Source: Thalassovita litoralis (GTDB lineage: Bacteria; Pseudomonadota; Alphaproteobacteria; Rhodobacterales; Rhodobacteraceae). Taken from it: DNA of 64,000 nucleotides. The DNA is taken from the NCBI RefSeq assembly GCF_900182725.1, contig NZ_FXTO01000001.1:124001-188000 (forward strand), written 5' to 3'. Position 1 is the first letter of the stretch. Every line of letters starts with the position of its first letter. This document shows positions 1 to 8,186 of the stretch, in pieces. The notes under the pieces were generated by a model. It was not told the DNA's origin and did no database searches. It worked only from the letters and a program-made list of their open reading frames with translations. Made by a program: the position numbers and the translations under genes.

Positions 1-276
1 GATGCGCAGCTAACGCAGGCGCAATGCACCCGGCTGGCGACGGCGGCGCATGATGGCTATGCCCGTGGACTGTTCCCGTCCCATACCCCGATGGATGGCG
101 ATCTGATCTTTGCCGCGTCATCCGGGGCAAAACTGCTGAACCATCCGCCCAGCGATACGCTGTATCTGGGCCATGCGGCGGCGACGGTCATGGCGCGGGC
201 CATTGCCCGCGCGATTTTCCACGCCACCCCAGCCCCCGGCGATGCGCAACCCAGCTATCGCCAGCATCACGGCTAA
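1..276 (+). CDS. P1 family peptidase (L-aminopeptidase/D-esterase type), 3' end only
   Basis: The frame is open from the first base, so these are the last 91 residues of a gene that starts before the window. The block AHDGYARGLFPSHTPMDGD, followed by LIFAAS, is the conserved segment just after the autocleavage site of DmpA-like P1 peptidases, which are Ntn-hydrolase-fold enzymes that cut themselves to expose a Ser/Thr nucleophile. That nucleophile would lie a few residues outside the window. The stop codon at 274-276 faces the stop of the convergent esterase only eight bases away. Family assignment rests on this segment alone; substrate unknown. Confidence 0.75.
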   Translation, partial: DAQLTQAQCTRLATAAHDGYARGLFPSHTPMDGDLIFAASSGAKLLNHPPSDTLYLGHAAATVMARAIARAIFHATPAPGDAQPSYRQHHG

Positions 277-284
277 GCTAAGGC

Positions 285-1091
285 TTATAACCCCGCCAGC
301 AGGTGCCGCATCATGCGGCTGTCTGCATCGGTCAGCCCATCAATCACATCAAAGTGATGCCGCCCCGGATCAACCACACAGGCGCAGCCCCAGCTTTCGG
401 CTAGGGCTGTGGCCTGTTCCAGAAACACCGGGCGTTCCTCGGCCCCGACCCAGACTTCGACCGCGATACCGGGTAAGGGGGCCATCAAAACCGGGCTTTC
501 GGCCTCGGCCCCGGCCATGTCCAGCCGGAACGCATCATTCATGGATGTACGCAACATCGGGCGCAGATCGGCCACCGGCGAAATCGGCATGACCCGTGCC
601 ACACGGTTCGCCACGGGATCGGGCAACATACCCGGCACGCACATCCGCGCCACCAGATGCCCGCCTGCCGAATGCCCCGCCAACAGGATCGGCCCTGCCA
701 CCATATCCGCCGCCACCGGGATCATATGGGCGATCTGACGGGTAATATCGGCAATCCCCACATCGGGACACAGATCATAGGACGGCATTGCCACCGCCCA
801 CCCCTGTTCCAGCGCACCAATCGCCAGATGCGACCAATAGGATTTATCGAACCGCAGCCAATAGCCCCCATGCACAAAGACAAACAGCCCCTTTGCCGTT
901 CCTTCGGGGCGGAACAGATCGAACCGTTGGCGCGGGCTATCGCCATAGGGAATATCCAGATCGGCCAACCCTTGTTCCAGCAGCCCTTCTCTTAGCCCGG
1001 CGGCCTGCGCGGCCCAGCGGTCAGGATAGGCATCCGACCCCGGAATATAAGCAGCATTGGCATAGGCGTCGTCCAGATTTTCTTGACTCAT
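285..1091 (-). CDS. alpha/beta hydrolase, arylformamidase-like esterase
   Basis: This is a 268-residue single-domain alpha/beta hydrolase. The oxyanion motif HGGYW is at residues 74-78 and the nucleophile elbow GHSAGG at 139-144 (Ser141); His245/246 near the C-terminus can complete the triad. HGGYW rather than HGGG, together with the length, is typical of the bacterial kynurenine-formamidase-like (BD-FAE) esterase group, which hydrolyses N-formylkynurenine or small esters. No other kynurenine pathway gene is adjacent, so the substrate is open. There is no signal peptide, so it is probably cytoplasmic. No strong ribosome binding site is seen before the ATG. It is divergent from gabD across 101 bases that hold a perfect GTTTGATCAAAC palindrome. 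Confidence 0.8.
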   Translation of the reverse strand: MSQENLDDAYANAAYIPGSDAYPDRWAAQAAGLREGLLEQGLADLDIPYGDSPRQRFDLFRPEGTAKGLFVFVHGGYWLRFDKSYWSHLAIGALEQGWAVAMPSYDLCPDVGIADITRQIAHMIPVAADMVAGPILLAGHSAGGHLVARMCVPGMLPDPVANRVARVMPISPVADLRPMLRTSMNDAFRLDMAGAEAESPVLMAPLPGIAVEVWVGAEERPVFLEQATALAESWGCACVVDPGRHHFDVIDGLTDADSRMMRHLLAGL

Positions 1092-1095
1092 TTCA

Positions 1096-1125
1096 TTAAC
1101 ACGTTAAGTTTCTGTTTGATCAAAC
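1096..1125. promoter_or_regulatory. two dyads between esterase and gabD, including GTTTGATCAAAC
   Basis: The gap between the divergent esterase and gabD contains TTAAC-AC-GTTAA (1096-1107) and the perfect 12-bp palindrome GTTTGATCAAAC (1114-1125). The same TTTGATCAAA core lies in a 14-bp palindrome upstream of the second aldehyde dehydrogenase gene (40326-40339). The position suits an operator for a dimeric regulator acting on gabD, the esterase, or both. The bound protein is unknown. It is not a standard FNR box, which needs four bases between the half-sites. Confidence 0.4.
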
Positions 1126-1192
1126 TCTCTGGACAAGCCTAACGCCAAGTGTTTTCCCTGTGCCAGAACAAAAATTTAAAAAGGGGAGCCTC

Positions 1193-2674
1193 ATGCTGGA
1201 TACCAAAACCGATCTGCGCTCATTGCTGAAAGACCCGACCCTGCTGGCCGAACAGGCCTATGCCGGGGGTGAATGGGTTGATGGCGAAGGCGGCGCAACC
1301 TTTGCCGTGACCAACCCGGCGCGGGGGGATGTCATTGCCAATGTCGCGGACATGTCGCGCGCTCAGGTGGCCCACGCCATCGCCACCGCCGAAAAAGCGC
1401 AAAAAGAATGGGCACAATGGACCGGCAAGGAACGGGCCGCCGTGCTGCGTAAATGGTTCGATCTGATGATGGAAAATCAGGACGATCTGGGCATCATCCT
1501 GACCGCCGAACAGGGCAAACCCCTGCCCGAAGCCAAGGGCGAAATCGCCTATGGTGCGGCCTTCATCGAATTCTTCGGCGAAGAAGCCAAACGCATCTAC
1601 GGCGAAACCATCCCCGGCCACCAGCGTGACAAGCGCATCACCGTGATCAAACAGCCGATTGGCGTGGCCGCGTCGATCACGCCCTGGAACTTCCCCAACG
1701 CGATGATCACCCGCAAAGCAGGCCCGGCATTGGCCGCTGGCTGTGCATTCGTGGCCCGTCCTGCGGCAGAAACCCCGCTGTCGGCAACGGTTCTGGCCGT
1801 GCTGGCCGAACGCGCGGGCATCCCCAAGGGCGTGTTCAATGTCGTCACCTCCTCGCGCAGCAGCGAAATCGGCAAGGAATTCTGCGAAAACCCCGCCGTG
1901 CGCAAGCTGACCTTCACCGGCTCGACCGAGGTGGGGCGCATCCTGCTGCGTCAGGCCGCCGATCAGGTGATGAAATGTTCGATGGAATTGGGCGGCAACG
2001 CGCCGTTCATTGTGTTCGATGATGCCGATCTGGACGCCGCCGTTCAGGGCGCAATCATGTGCAAATTCCGCAACAACGGCCAAACCTGCGTCTGTGCCAA
2101 CCGGATTTACGTGCAGGAAGGGGTCTATGACGCCTTTGCCGCCAAGCTGAAAGCCGCCGTCGAACAAATGAAGGTGGGCGATGGTCTGGAAGACGGCACC
2201 GATCTGGGGCCGCTGATCAACACCGACGCGATTGCCAAGGTGCAGGAACATGTGGCCGACGCCACCGCCAAAGGGGCCAAGGTCATTCTGGGGGGCGGCG
2301 ACCCACTGCAAGGCCCCGGCAACTTCCTGCCGCCGACCATCGTCACCGGGGCCACGCAGGACATGCAGTTTGCTACGGACGAAACCTTTGGCCCGCTGGC
2401 CCCGCTGTTTAGCTTCAAGGACGAAGACGACGTCATCGCGATGGCGAATGACACGATTTTCGGTCTGGCCTCGTATTTCTATGCCAAGGATCTGAGCCGC
2501 GTTTACAAAGTGGCCGAGGCGCTGGAATACGGCATCGTCGGCGTGAACACCGGCATCATTTCCACCGAGGTCGCCCCCTTTGGCGGCGTCAAACAATCCG
2601 GTCTGGGCCGCGAAGGCAGCCACCACGGGATCGAGGATTATCTGGAAATGAAATATATCTGCATGGCCGTCTGA
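1193..2674 (+). CDS. gabD: succinate-semialdehyde dehydrogenase (NAD(P)+)
   Basis: This 493-residue aldehyde dehydrogenase oxidises succinate semialdehyde to succinate, the last step of GABA breakdown. The FRNNGQTCVCANRIYV block carries the catalytic Cys and is diagnostic for GabD; the general base Glu lies in MELGGNAPF, and SITPWNFPNAM is the cofactor/substrate loop. The ATG at 1193 follows AAGGGGAG at 1181-1188; a GTG 33 bases upstream is in frame but has no ribosome binding site. Length equals the family norm (about 480-495). It is transcribed alone: the esterase is divergent and a strong bidirectional terminator follows. No gabT is adjacent, though an aminotransferase of another type lies next door in the opposite direction. 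Confidence 0.93.
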   Translation: MLDTKTDLRSLLKDPTLLAEQAYAGGEWVDGEGGATFAVTNPARGDVIANVADMSRAQVAHAIATAEKAQKEWAQWTGKERAAVLRKWFDLMMENQDDLGIILTAEQGKPLPEAKGEIAYGAAFIEFFGEEAKRIYGETIPGHQRDKRITVIKQPIGVAASITPWNFPNAMITRKAGPALAAGCAFVARPAAETPLSATVLAVLAERAGIPKGVFNVVTSSRSSEIGKEFCENPAVRKLTFTGSTEVGRILLRQAADQVMKCSMELGGNAPFIVFDDADLDAAVQGAIMCKFRNNGQTCVCANRIYVQEGVYDAFAAKLKAAVEQMKVGDGLEDGTDLGPLINTDAIAKVQEHVADATAKGAKVILGGGDPLQGPGNFLPPTIVTGATQDMQFATDETFGPLAPLFSFKDEDDVIAMANDTIFGLASYFYAKDLSRVYKVAEALEYGIVGVNTGIISTEVAPFGGVKQSGLGREGSHHGIEDYLEMKYICMAV

Positions 2675-2692
2675 GCCATCACAGGGCATCAA

Positions 2693-2722
2693 AAAACGCC
2701 CCGGTTCTGGCCGGGGCGTTTT
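2693..2722. terminator. bidirectional rho-independent terminator
   Basis: A perfect 12-bp stem (2693-2704 with 2711-2722) encloses a six-base loop. The stem starts with AAAA and ends with TTTT, so it works on both strands. It sits between the convergent gabD and aminotransferase genes. Confidence 0.9.
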
Positions 2723-2748
2723 GCATTTCACGGGGGGCGTTGCGCCGT

Positions 2749-3963
2749 TCAGCCCGGAACCAAGGCCGCCGTCAACACACGACCCAGCCGCGCGATCCCT
2801 TCGTCAATCGCCTGCTGCGACGGGCTGGAAAAATTCAGCCGCAGCGTATTCGCCCCGGACCCGTCCGCGAAAAACGCACCGCCCGGCACGAATGCCACCT
2901 TTTCCGTTTTCAGTGCTTGCTCCAACAGCTTTGCGCCATCCATCCCCTTGGGCAGCGTCACCCAAACGAACATCCCGCCTTCGGGTTTTGTCCATTCCAC
3001 ACCTGCGGGCATATGGGTTTCCAGCGCCGCCAGCATCCGGTCCCGGCGGGAACGGTACAGCCCCCGCAGCTTTTCCAGATGCTCGTCAAAATCACCATTC
3101 GCCACCTCGGCAATCGCCATCTGGTTCAGCGTCGCGGTGTGCAAATCGCCCGCCTGTTTCAGCAGAACCATCTGGTTCACCACCGATTTCGCGGCACAAA
3201 CCCACCCGATCCGCAGGCCCGGCGACAGGGTTTTGGAAAACGACCCGCAATAGATGGTACGGCACGCGTTGATGTCGCCCTTGCGGGCCACCTCCAGCGC
3301 CAGAATGGGCGGGATTGATGCACCGTCATACCGCAGCGATTGATAGGCCGCGTCCTCGATCACCGCGCAATCCAGCCCTTCGGCCAGATCCAGCACCTGT
3401 TCGCGTTCTGTCTGGCTGAGCGTCACGCCGGTGGGGTTGGCGAAATCCACGGATAGATAGGCAAATTTCACCCGTCCCGGTGCAGCGGCGGCAGCGTAAT
3501 CCTGCACCGATCTGTTTCCGCCCGGCTGCAACCTGTCATATCGCGGTTCATAGGCGTTGAACGCGCCCAACGCACCCAGATAGGTCGGCCAGCCCACCAG
3601 CGCCGTATCGCCCGGCGACAGGAACAGTTTCCCCAGATAGTCCAGCGCTTGCTGCGACCCGCTGGTGATCAGGATATTTCCCGCCTCGCACGGCACGCCC
3701 AGTTTGGCCATTTCCCCAACGATCCACTGACGCAGCGGCAAATACCCTTCGGACGCGGAATATTGCAGCGACAACGCATGATTGCCGCCGCCCAGTGCCT
3801 TGGCCATCGCGGCCTGAAACGCATCCACCGGAAACAGCGCAGGATCGGGAATCCCACCGGCAAAGGAAATAATATCCGGCTGATCCAGCAGTTTCAGCAG
3901 TTCCCGAATTTCCGAGGCTTTCATCCCCGAAATGCGCGAGGCGAAAAGATTTGGCAAGCTCAT
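2749..3963 (-). CDS. PLP-dependent aminotransferase (class I/II, 2-aminoadipate/LysN-like)
   Basis: This is a 404-residue fold-type I aminotransferase. The block SFSKTLSPGLRIGW near residue 240 holds the lysine that binds pyridoxal phosphate, and FANPTGVTLS is the substrate/PLP loop. The N-terminus (ISFAGGIPDPALFP) groups it with the LysN/2-aminoadipate and MocR-C-terminal-like aminotransferases, which accept 2-oxoglutarate and assorted aliphatic or aromatic amino acids. There is no GntR-type DNA-binding domain, so it is an enzyme and not a MocR regulator. The ATG is preceded by GGAG about eight bases upstream. An inverted repeat (GACTCCG 3970-3976 with CGGAGTC 3998-4004) lies just upstream and may be regulatory. 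Exact substrate unknown. Confidence 0.87.
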   Translation of the reverse strand: MSLPNLFASRISGMKASEIRELLKLLDQPDIISFAGGIPDPALFPVDAFQAAMAKALGGGNHALSLQYSASEGYLPLRQWIVGEMAKLGVPCEAGNILITSGSQQALDYLGKLFLSPGDTALVGWPTYLGALGAFNAYEPRYDRLQPGGNRSVQDYAAAAAPGRVKFAYLSVDFANPTGVTLSQTEREQVLDLAEGLDCAVIEDAAYQSLRYDGASIPPILALEVARKGDINACRTIYCGSFSKTLSPGLRIGWVCAAKSVVNQMVLLKQAGDLHTATLNQMAIAEVANGDFDEHLEKLRGLYRSRRDRMLAALETHMPAGVEWTKPEGGMFVWVTLPKGMDGAKLLEQALKTEKVAFVPGGAFFADGSGANTLRLNFSSPSQQAIDEGIARLGRVLTAALVPG

Positions 3964-4066
3964 GAGGCCGACTCCGTAATTATGTTGCGACCATCACCGG
4001 AGTCGCGCAATAAGTCAATGTGTCTGACATAAATTGTGATCTGGCACCGACCTGTTCCCCAACCCC

Positions 4067-4103
4067 AAAAGAAAACCCGCCCTGTCACAACGGACAAGGC
4101 GGG
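4067..4103 (-). terminator. rho-independent terminator of the Hsp20 gene
   Basis: Read on the minus strand, an 11-bp GC-rich stem with one G-T wobble (4103-4093 with 4086-4076) is followed by TTTTCTTTT. It lies directly downstream of the small heat-shock gene. Confidence 0.8.
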
Positions 4104-4161
4104 CGCGCATGAAAGGAAGCGGGGGATTACGCGGATGATATTCCCGCGTAACCCGGATCGG

Positions 4162-4629
4162 TCAGTTGACTGCCTTGGCGTCAACCACGTCCTTTTGGAC
4201 GCTCTGGCCATTGGCAATTTCAATCCGGCGGGGTTTCAACGTTTCAGGCATTTCCCGGATCAGATCAATATGCAGCATCCCGTCCGCATGGGTCGCGCCG
4301 GTGACTTTCACATGATCGGCCAGCGTAAACCGACGTTCAAAGGCGCGGGTGGCAATGCCACGATGCAGATAGGTGCGCGCGTTATCGTCTTCGGCTTTCT
4401 TTGCCGATACGACCAGCGCGTTTTCTTTCACTTCGACGGACAGATCGTCAGCCGAAAACCCGGCCACAGCGATCGAAATGCGATAGGCGTTTTCGTCGGT
4501 CTTTTCGATATTATACGGCGGATAGCTGGGTTGTGCGACGTCGCTGGCAAAAGCGCGATCCATCAGATCGGCAAGCTGGTCAAAGCCAACGGTGGCACGG
4601 TACAGGGGGGCAAGATCAAAGCTGCGCAT
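4162..4629 (-). CDS. Hsp20/alpha-crystallin family small heat-shock protein
   Basis: This 155-residue ATP-independent chaperone (holdase) would bind unfolding proteins in the cytoplasm. The alpha-crystallin domain spans about residues 38-138, starting at the YPPYNIEKTDENAYRI block that marks the class A / IbpA-like branch. The C-terminal IEI motif (136-138) is the I-x-I anchor used for oligomer assembly. The start MRSFDLAPLYR is chosen because AAGGAGGA lies a few bases upstream; the frame extends further but without a ribosome binding site. A RpoH-type promoter sits about 100 bases upstream and a terminator follows, so the gene is a single heat-inducible unit. Confidence 0.93.
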   Translation of the reverse strand: MRSFDLAPLYRATVGFDQLADLMDRAFASDVAQPSYPPYNIEKTDENAYRISIAVAGFSADDLSVEVKENALVVSAKKAEDDNARTYLHRGIATRAFERRFTLADHVKVTGATHADGMLHIDLIREMPETLKPRRIEIANGQSVQKDVVDAKAVN

Positions 4630-4726
4630 GGGTAATCCTCCTTCATGAGCGATACCAGATATGGGTGCCTTCCCATTCGGAACAGGCGGTTCTGGGGAAC
4701 CCGATTGCGGCGTTCCCATATCGCTC

Positions 4727-4755
4727 AGGTGGGGATGATTTCGGCCCGTTTCAAG
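4727..4755 (-). promoter_or_regulatory. RpoH (sigma-32) type heat-shock promoter for hsp20
   Basis: On the minus strand CTTGAAA (4755-4749) is followed after exactly 14 bases by CCCCACCT (4734-4727). This fits the sigma-32 consensus CTTGAAA-N13/14-CCCCAT closely. It lies after the stop codon of the protease gene and about 100 bases before the hsp20 start. Confidence 0.75.
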
Positions 4756-4770
4756 GGCCGCGCCATGCGA

Positions 4771-5586
4771 TCAGGGGCGGACGAACTTGGCCCCGCCCGC
4801 GTTGCGCGTACTGACCGAGGTTGCCCCCTTGATCCGCGGCATGAAATCCTGCGTCACGCCCACGCCGCTTTGTAACTGCGTTTTCAGCAGTTCCACCGCG
4901 CCGTCCAGTTGCGCCCCCAGCGCCACCTGATCTCCATCCAACTGCGCCTTGGCCGAAATGATGGACACAATTTCCGCCTGCCCATCCTGTATGCGAAACA
5001 CCGGCGCGCCAGACGATCCGAAATTCACGTCACAGCTCATGACCACCACGCCCTTTTGCCGGTGCATCACGGAACAGGCTTCCTGAAACGATGGCGCTTC
5101 GGCCCGATCCAGCGCATAGGACACCACGCCCACCTGTTCCCCTGAACGGACGTCCACCCCGGTTTCAAACGGGATAACCGTGGTGTTCTGAATCGGCCGC
5201 AACAGTTCCAGCAGCGCCAAATCATTGCGCACCCGGTCCGCAGAAATTGTCCCGTCATAGCGATAGGACGGATGGATCACGACCCGCTTCACCCGGCGAT
5301 AGGCTTCGGCCCGACCGTTGCGCAGCCCCGCCAGAAATTCGATCTTGCCGAAATCCACGCGGGTCTTTGTGGCCGGATCAAACAGGCAATGCGCCGCTGT
5401 CAAAACCAAATTCGGCGCAATCAGCGACCCGGTGCAAAACCCGGTGCCCCCCAATTCCAGCCGCCCCACCGCTTCCCAGCCTTTGGAGTCGTCCCCCGTG
5501 TTCAAACGGCGTAGGGGTGCATCATCGGCCCAAACCGTTGATACACTGGACAAAACCAATAGCGCCGCCACGAATGCCCGAAACAT
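4771..5586 (-). CDS. secreted trypsin-like serine protease (S1 family)
   Basis: The protein has 271 residues with a Sec signal peptide (about 1-20, ending VWA). The chymotrypsin-fold triad is complete: His66 in TAAHC, Asp122 in NDLALLE and Ser192 in GSSGAP. Cys51 and Cys67 can form the usual disulfide around the His. The nucleophile motif is GSSGAP rather than GDSGGP, as in V8/glutamyl-endopeptidase-like and HtrA-like bacterial forms, so trypsin specificity should not be assumed. No PDZ domain is present. It should act in the periplasm or outside the cell. It is followed, not co-transcribed in an obvious way, by hsp20, which has its own promoter. Confidence 0.87.
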   Translation of the reverse strand: MFRAFVAALLVLSSVSTVWADDAPLRRLNTGDDSKGWEAVGRLELGGTGFCTGSLIAPNLVLTAAHCLFDPATKTRVDFGKIEFLAGLRNGRAEAYRRVKRVVIHPSYRYDGTISADRVRNDLALLELLRPIQNTTVIPFETGVDVRSGEQVGVVSYALDRAEAPSFQEACSVMHRQKGVVVMSCDVNFGSSGAPVFRIQDGQAEIVSIISAKAQLDGDQVALGAQLDGAVELLKTQLQSGVGVTQDFMPRIKGATSVSTRNAGGAKFVRP

Positions 5587-5653
5587 CCTGCCTCCGAAAC
5601 CTGTTTACGCGACAGTAGTCATACCGGGGGGATTTGGCAAAATTGGGGCAAAG

Positions 5654-6976
5654 TCAGCGCAAGATCGGCACCCCATCATCCCGCCGCGCCTGTCCGTTCA
5701 GCGCAGGCGGCACCGGCCCGCCCGTCGCCCAATCCAGCAATTCGACCGTATGCACCACCGGCACCTGTGTCCCGGAACCGATCTGCACCATGCAACCGAT
5801 GTTACCCGCCGCAATGATATCCGGTTTCACCGCCTCCAGCGTGCGCACCTTGCGTTCTTTCAGCTTGGCGGAAATCTCGGGCTGCATCAGGTTATAGGTG
5901 CCTGCACTGCCACAGCACAAATGGCTGTCCGCCGGTTCTGCCACTTTGAACCCAGCCCGTTTCAACAGATCCTTGGGAAAGGTTTTCACCTTCTGCCCGT
6001 GTTGCAATGAACAGGCCGCATGATAGCCCACGGTCAGCTTCTTATCCTCGCCCTGTGGCAGGTCCAGCTTCATCAGCAGTTCCGACACATCCATCGCAAT
6101 CGACGACACCCGCGCCGCATCCGCCGCCAGCGCATCGTTGCGGAACATATGCCCGTAATCTTTCACGGTGGTGCCGCAACCGCTGGTGTTGATCACAATG
6201 GCATCCAACCCTGCGCCATCCATTTCCGACACCCAAGCGCGGATATTCTTTGCCGCAGCCGCATGGGATTCATCCTCGCGGCCCATGTGATGCGTCAACG
6301 CCCCACAGCATCCCGCGCCCTTAGCGATCACCACCTCGCAACCCAGCCGTTTCAACAGGCGGATCGTGGCATCGTTGATGTCGGTATTCAGCGCCCGCTG
6401 CGCACAGCCCGTCATCAGCGCCACACGCATCTTTTTCACGCCTTCCGGCGCAAAACTTTGCGGGTCGTCATTACGGCTGACCGGGGGAATATGCTTCGGT
6501 GCCATTTTCAGCATCGCCTTCAGCCGCGCGTCCGGCATCAGAAACGCAAAAGGCCGCCCGATTTTCGCCCCCAGCAACGCCAACCGGAACCGCCCCGGAT
6601 AGGGCAAAATCCGCGCCAGCACCCAGCGCAAGGCCCGGTCGCTGAACGGGCGTTTATAGTTCTTTTCGATATAAGCGCGGGCATGATCCACCAGATGCAT
6701 GTAATGCACACCGCTGGGGCAGGTCGTCATACAGGCCAGACAAGACAGGCAGCGGTCAATATGCTTGACCGTCTTTTCATCCGGCACACGCTCGTTTTCC
6801 AGCATGTCCTTGATCAGGTAAATCCGCCCCCGCGGGCTGTCCAGCTCATCCCCCAATACCTGATAGGTGGGACAGGTCGCGGTACAAAATCCACAATGCA
6901 CACAGGCCCGCAGAATTTCATTGGCCCGCTGAATGCCGGGATCTTTCAACTGGTCTTCGGTAAATGTCGTCTGCAT
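5654..6976 (-). CDS. glcF: glycolate oxidase, iron-sulfur subunit
   Basis: This 440-residue subunit passes electrons from the flavin subunits GlcDE onward when glycolate is oxidised to glyoxylate at the membrane. Two 4Fe-4S motifs are visible near the N-terminus (CVHCGFCTATCP and CLSCLACMTTCP), followed by two CCG domains (GCCGALTHHMG and CCGSAGTYN), the layout of GlcF and related LutA/GlpC-type proteins. Its ATG overlaps the TGA of glcE by one base (TGATG at 6974-6978), so translation is coupled. It is the last gene of glcDEF here; no glcG or glcC is in view. Confidence 0.95.
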   Translation of the reverse strand: MQTTFTEDQLKDPGIQRANEILRACVHCGFCTATCPTYQVLGDELDSPRGRIYLIKDMLENERVPDEKTVKHIDRCLSCLACMTTCPSGVHYMHLVDHARAYIEKNYKRPFSDRALRWVLARILPYPGRFRLALLGAKIGRPFAFLMPDARLKAMLKMAPKHIPPVSRNDDPQSFAPEGVKKMRVALMTGCAQRALNTDINDATIRLLKRLGCEVVIAKGAGCCGALTHHMGREDESHAAAAKNIRAWVSEMDGAGLDAIVINTSGCGTTVKDYGHMFRNDALAADAARVSSIAMDVSELLMKLDLPQGEDKKLTVGYHAACSLQHGQKVKTFPKDLLKRAGFKVAEPADSHLCCGSAGTYNLMQPEISAKLKERKVRTLEAVKPDIIAAGNIGCMVQIGSGTQVPVVHTVELLDWATGGPVPPALNGQARRDDGVPILR

Positions 6977-8118
6977 CAGCCCATCAGCCCCGGATTAAGA
7001 ATACCACGCGGATCGAATTTTGCCCGCAGCCCGACGGACAGCGCCGCCAAGGGCGCGGGTTCGGGCTGAAATACAGGCACGGCGCGGCGCAATGCCTCGT
7101 TCCCCCGGATCAGCGTTGCATGGCCCCCCAGCGTCGCCATTTGCCCCCGGATCAACGCAGCCCCGGCATCCCCTGCTGCATCCACCAGCAGCCAAATCAA
7201 CCCGCCGCCCCAATCGAATATCGCCTTGTGATCCAACCCTTGCGCCTTCAGCGCCGCGCTCAGCACCGGCCCGTCCGACGGTTTGACAGACAGTCGCCAC
7301 ACCGCCCCCGGCACCCCGGCAAAGGGAAGCACATCCCGCACCTCTTGCCACAGGGCCGCGCTTTCAGCACCTTCAACCACGTCAAACCCCGGCAACCGCG
7401 CCTGCAACTGTGCCACGCGATAGGCCACCGATCCGGCCAGCCCTTCGATCCGCACCTGTGTCCGCGCCGCACCCGCAGCCCCGTCCCCCAGATGCGCCGC
7501 ACCGCTGACATCAAAGGGCGACCCCAATGCCGCGCTCAGCGCCGCCACACCATCGGCATCGCTGCGCCCCCGCGCGACCAGCGTCGCCTCGGCCTGTGGT
7601 ATCGCCAAAACCTTAAAGCTCACCTCGGTCAGAACGCCCAATGTCCCCCAGCTTCCGGCCATCAGCTTCACCAGATCATAGCCAGTGACATTCTTCATCA
7701 CCCGCCCGCCGTTTTTCAGCACACGCCCGGCCCCGTCGATAAACCGCACCCCCAAAAGGAAATCCCGGCACGCCCCGCCTTGTACCCGGCGCGGCCCGCT
7801 GACATTGGCCGCCACCATCCCGCCCAGCGTCGGCGTACCCACCGTTCCCAGCAACGCGCGGTGATCCATCGGCTCGAACGGCAGGCGCTGCCCCTCGTCG
7901 GCCAGAACCGCCTCAACCTCGGCCACCGGCGTGCCCGCCTGTGCCACCAGCGTCAGCGCACCGGGTTCATGCAGTACCACACCGGACAGGCCGGACATAT
8001 CCAACACCTGCCCCGTGACAGGCGCCCCAATCGTGCGCGTGCCCCCCCCTTGCACCCGCAACGGCCCATTGGCCCCTGCCACCATCGCGGCCAGTTCTGC
8101 CTCTGTCTCGGGTCTCAT
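6976..8118 (-). CDS. glcE: glycolate oxidase, FAD-binding subunit GlcE
   Basis: This 380-residue protein is the second, divergent flavin subunit of glycolate oxidase. It has the FAD_binding_4 elements GGGTRTIG and GTVGTPTLGGMVAANVSGPR in its N-terminal half. The start MRPETEAEL is chosen because homologues begin there and AAAGAAG lies a few bases upstream. The frame is open further upstream, but that stretch runs through an intergenic repeat and codes for nothing GlcE-like. The gap to glcD is 68 bases and is mostly occupied by that repeat. The gene overlaps glcF by one base. Confidence 0.93.
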   Translation of the reverse strand: MRPETEAELAAMVAGANGPLRVQGGGTRTIGAPVTGQVLDMSGLSGVVLHEPGALTLVAQAGTPVAEVEAVLADEGQRLPFEPMDHRALLGTVGTPTLGGMVAANVSGPRRVQGGACRDFLLGVRFIDGAGRVLKNGGRVMKNVTGYDLVKLMAGSWGTLGVLTEVSFKVLAIPQAEATLVARGRSDADGVAALSAALGSPFDVSGAAHLGDGAAGAARTQVRIEGLAGSVAYRVAQLQARLPGFDVVEGAESAALWQEVRDVLPFAGVPGAVWRLSVKPSDGPVLSAALKAQGLDHKAIFDWGGGLIWLLVDAAGDAGAALIRGQMATLGGHATLIRGNEALRRAVPVFQPEPAPLAALSVGLRAKFDPRGILNPGLMG

Positions 8119-8123
8119 ATCGT

Positions 8124-8146
8124 CTTCTTTCTGGTTCAAAATACTC
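8124..8146. repeat. interspersed intergenic repeat, copy A (glcD-glcE gap)
   Basis: CTTCTTTCTGGTTCAAAATACTC matches the consensus CTTCTTTCTGATCAAAAATACTC seen in seven other places in the window. This is the reverse orientation relative to copies B, C and E. On the minus strand the AAAGAAG of the repeat lies just before the glcE start and may serve as its ribosome binding site. Confidence 0.7.
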
Positions 8147-8186
8147 TGGGGGTGAATGCGCATCGCGCAGAGGGGGCAACGCCCCC

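Noticed and set aside
1114-1125. FNR/CRP-type box reading of GTTTGATCAAAC
   Set aside because: FNR sites need TTGAT-N4-ATCAA; here the half-sites overlap with no spacer.
1220-2731. Long open frame antisense to gabD (about 500 codons)
   Set aside because: High-GC codon use leaves antisense frames open; the product is Gly/His/Gln-rich and unlike any family, while the plus strand encodes a clear GabD.
3960-4223. Minus-strand frame of 87 codons between hsp20 and the aminotransferase
   Set aside because: It runs through the hsp20 terminator and overlaps the hsp20 coding end; no family features.
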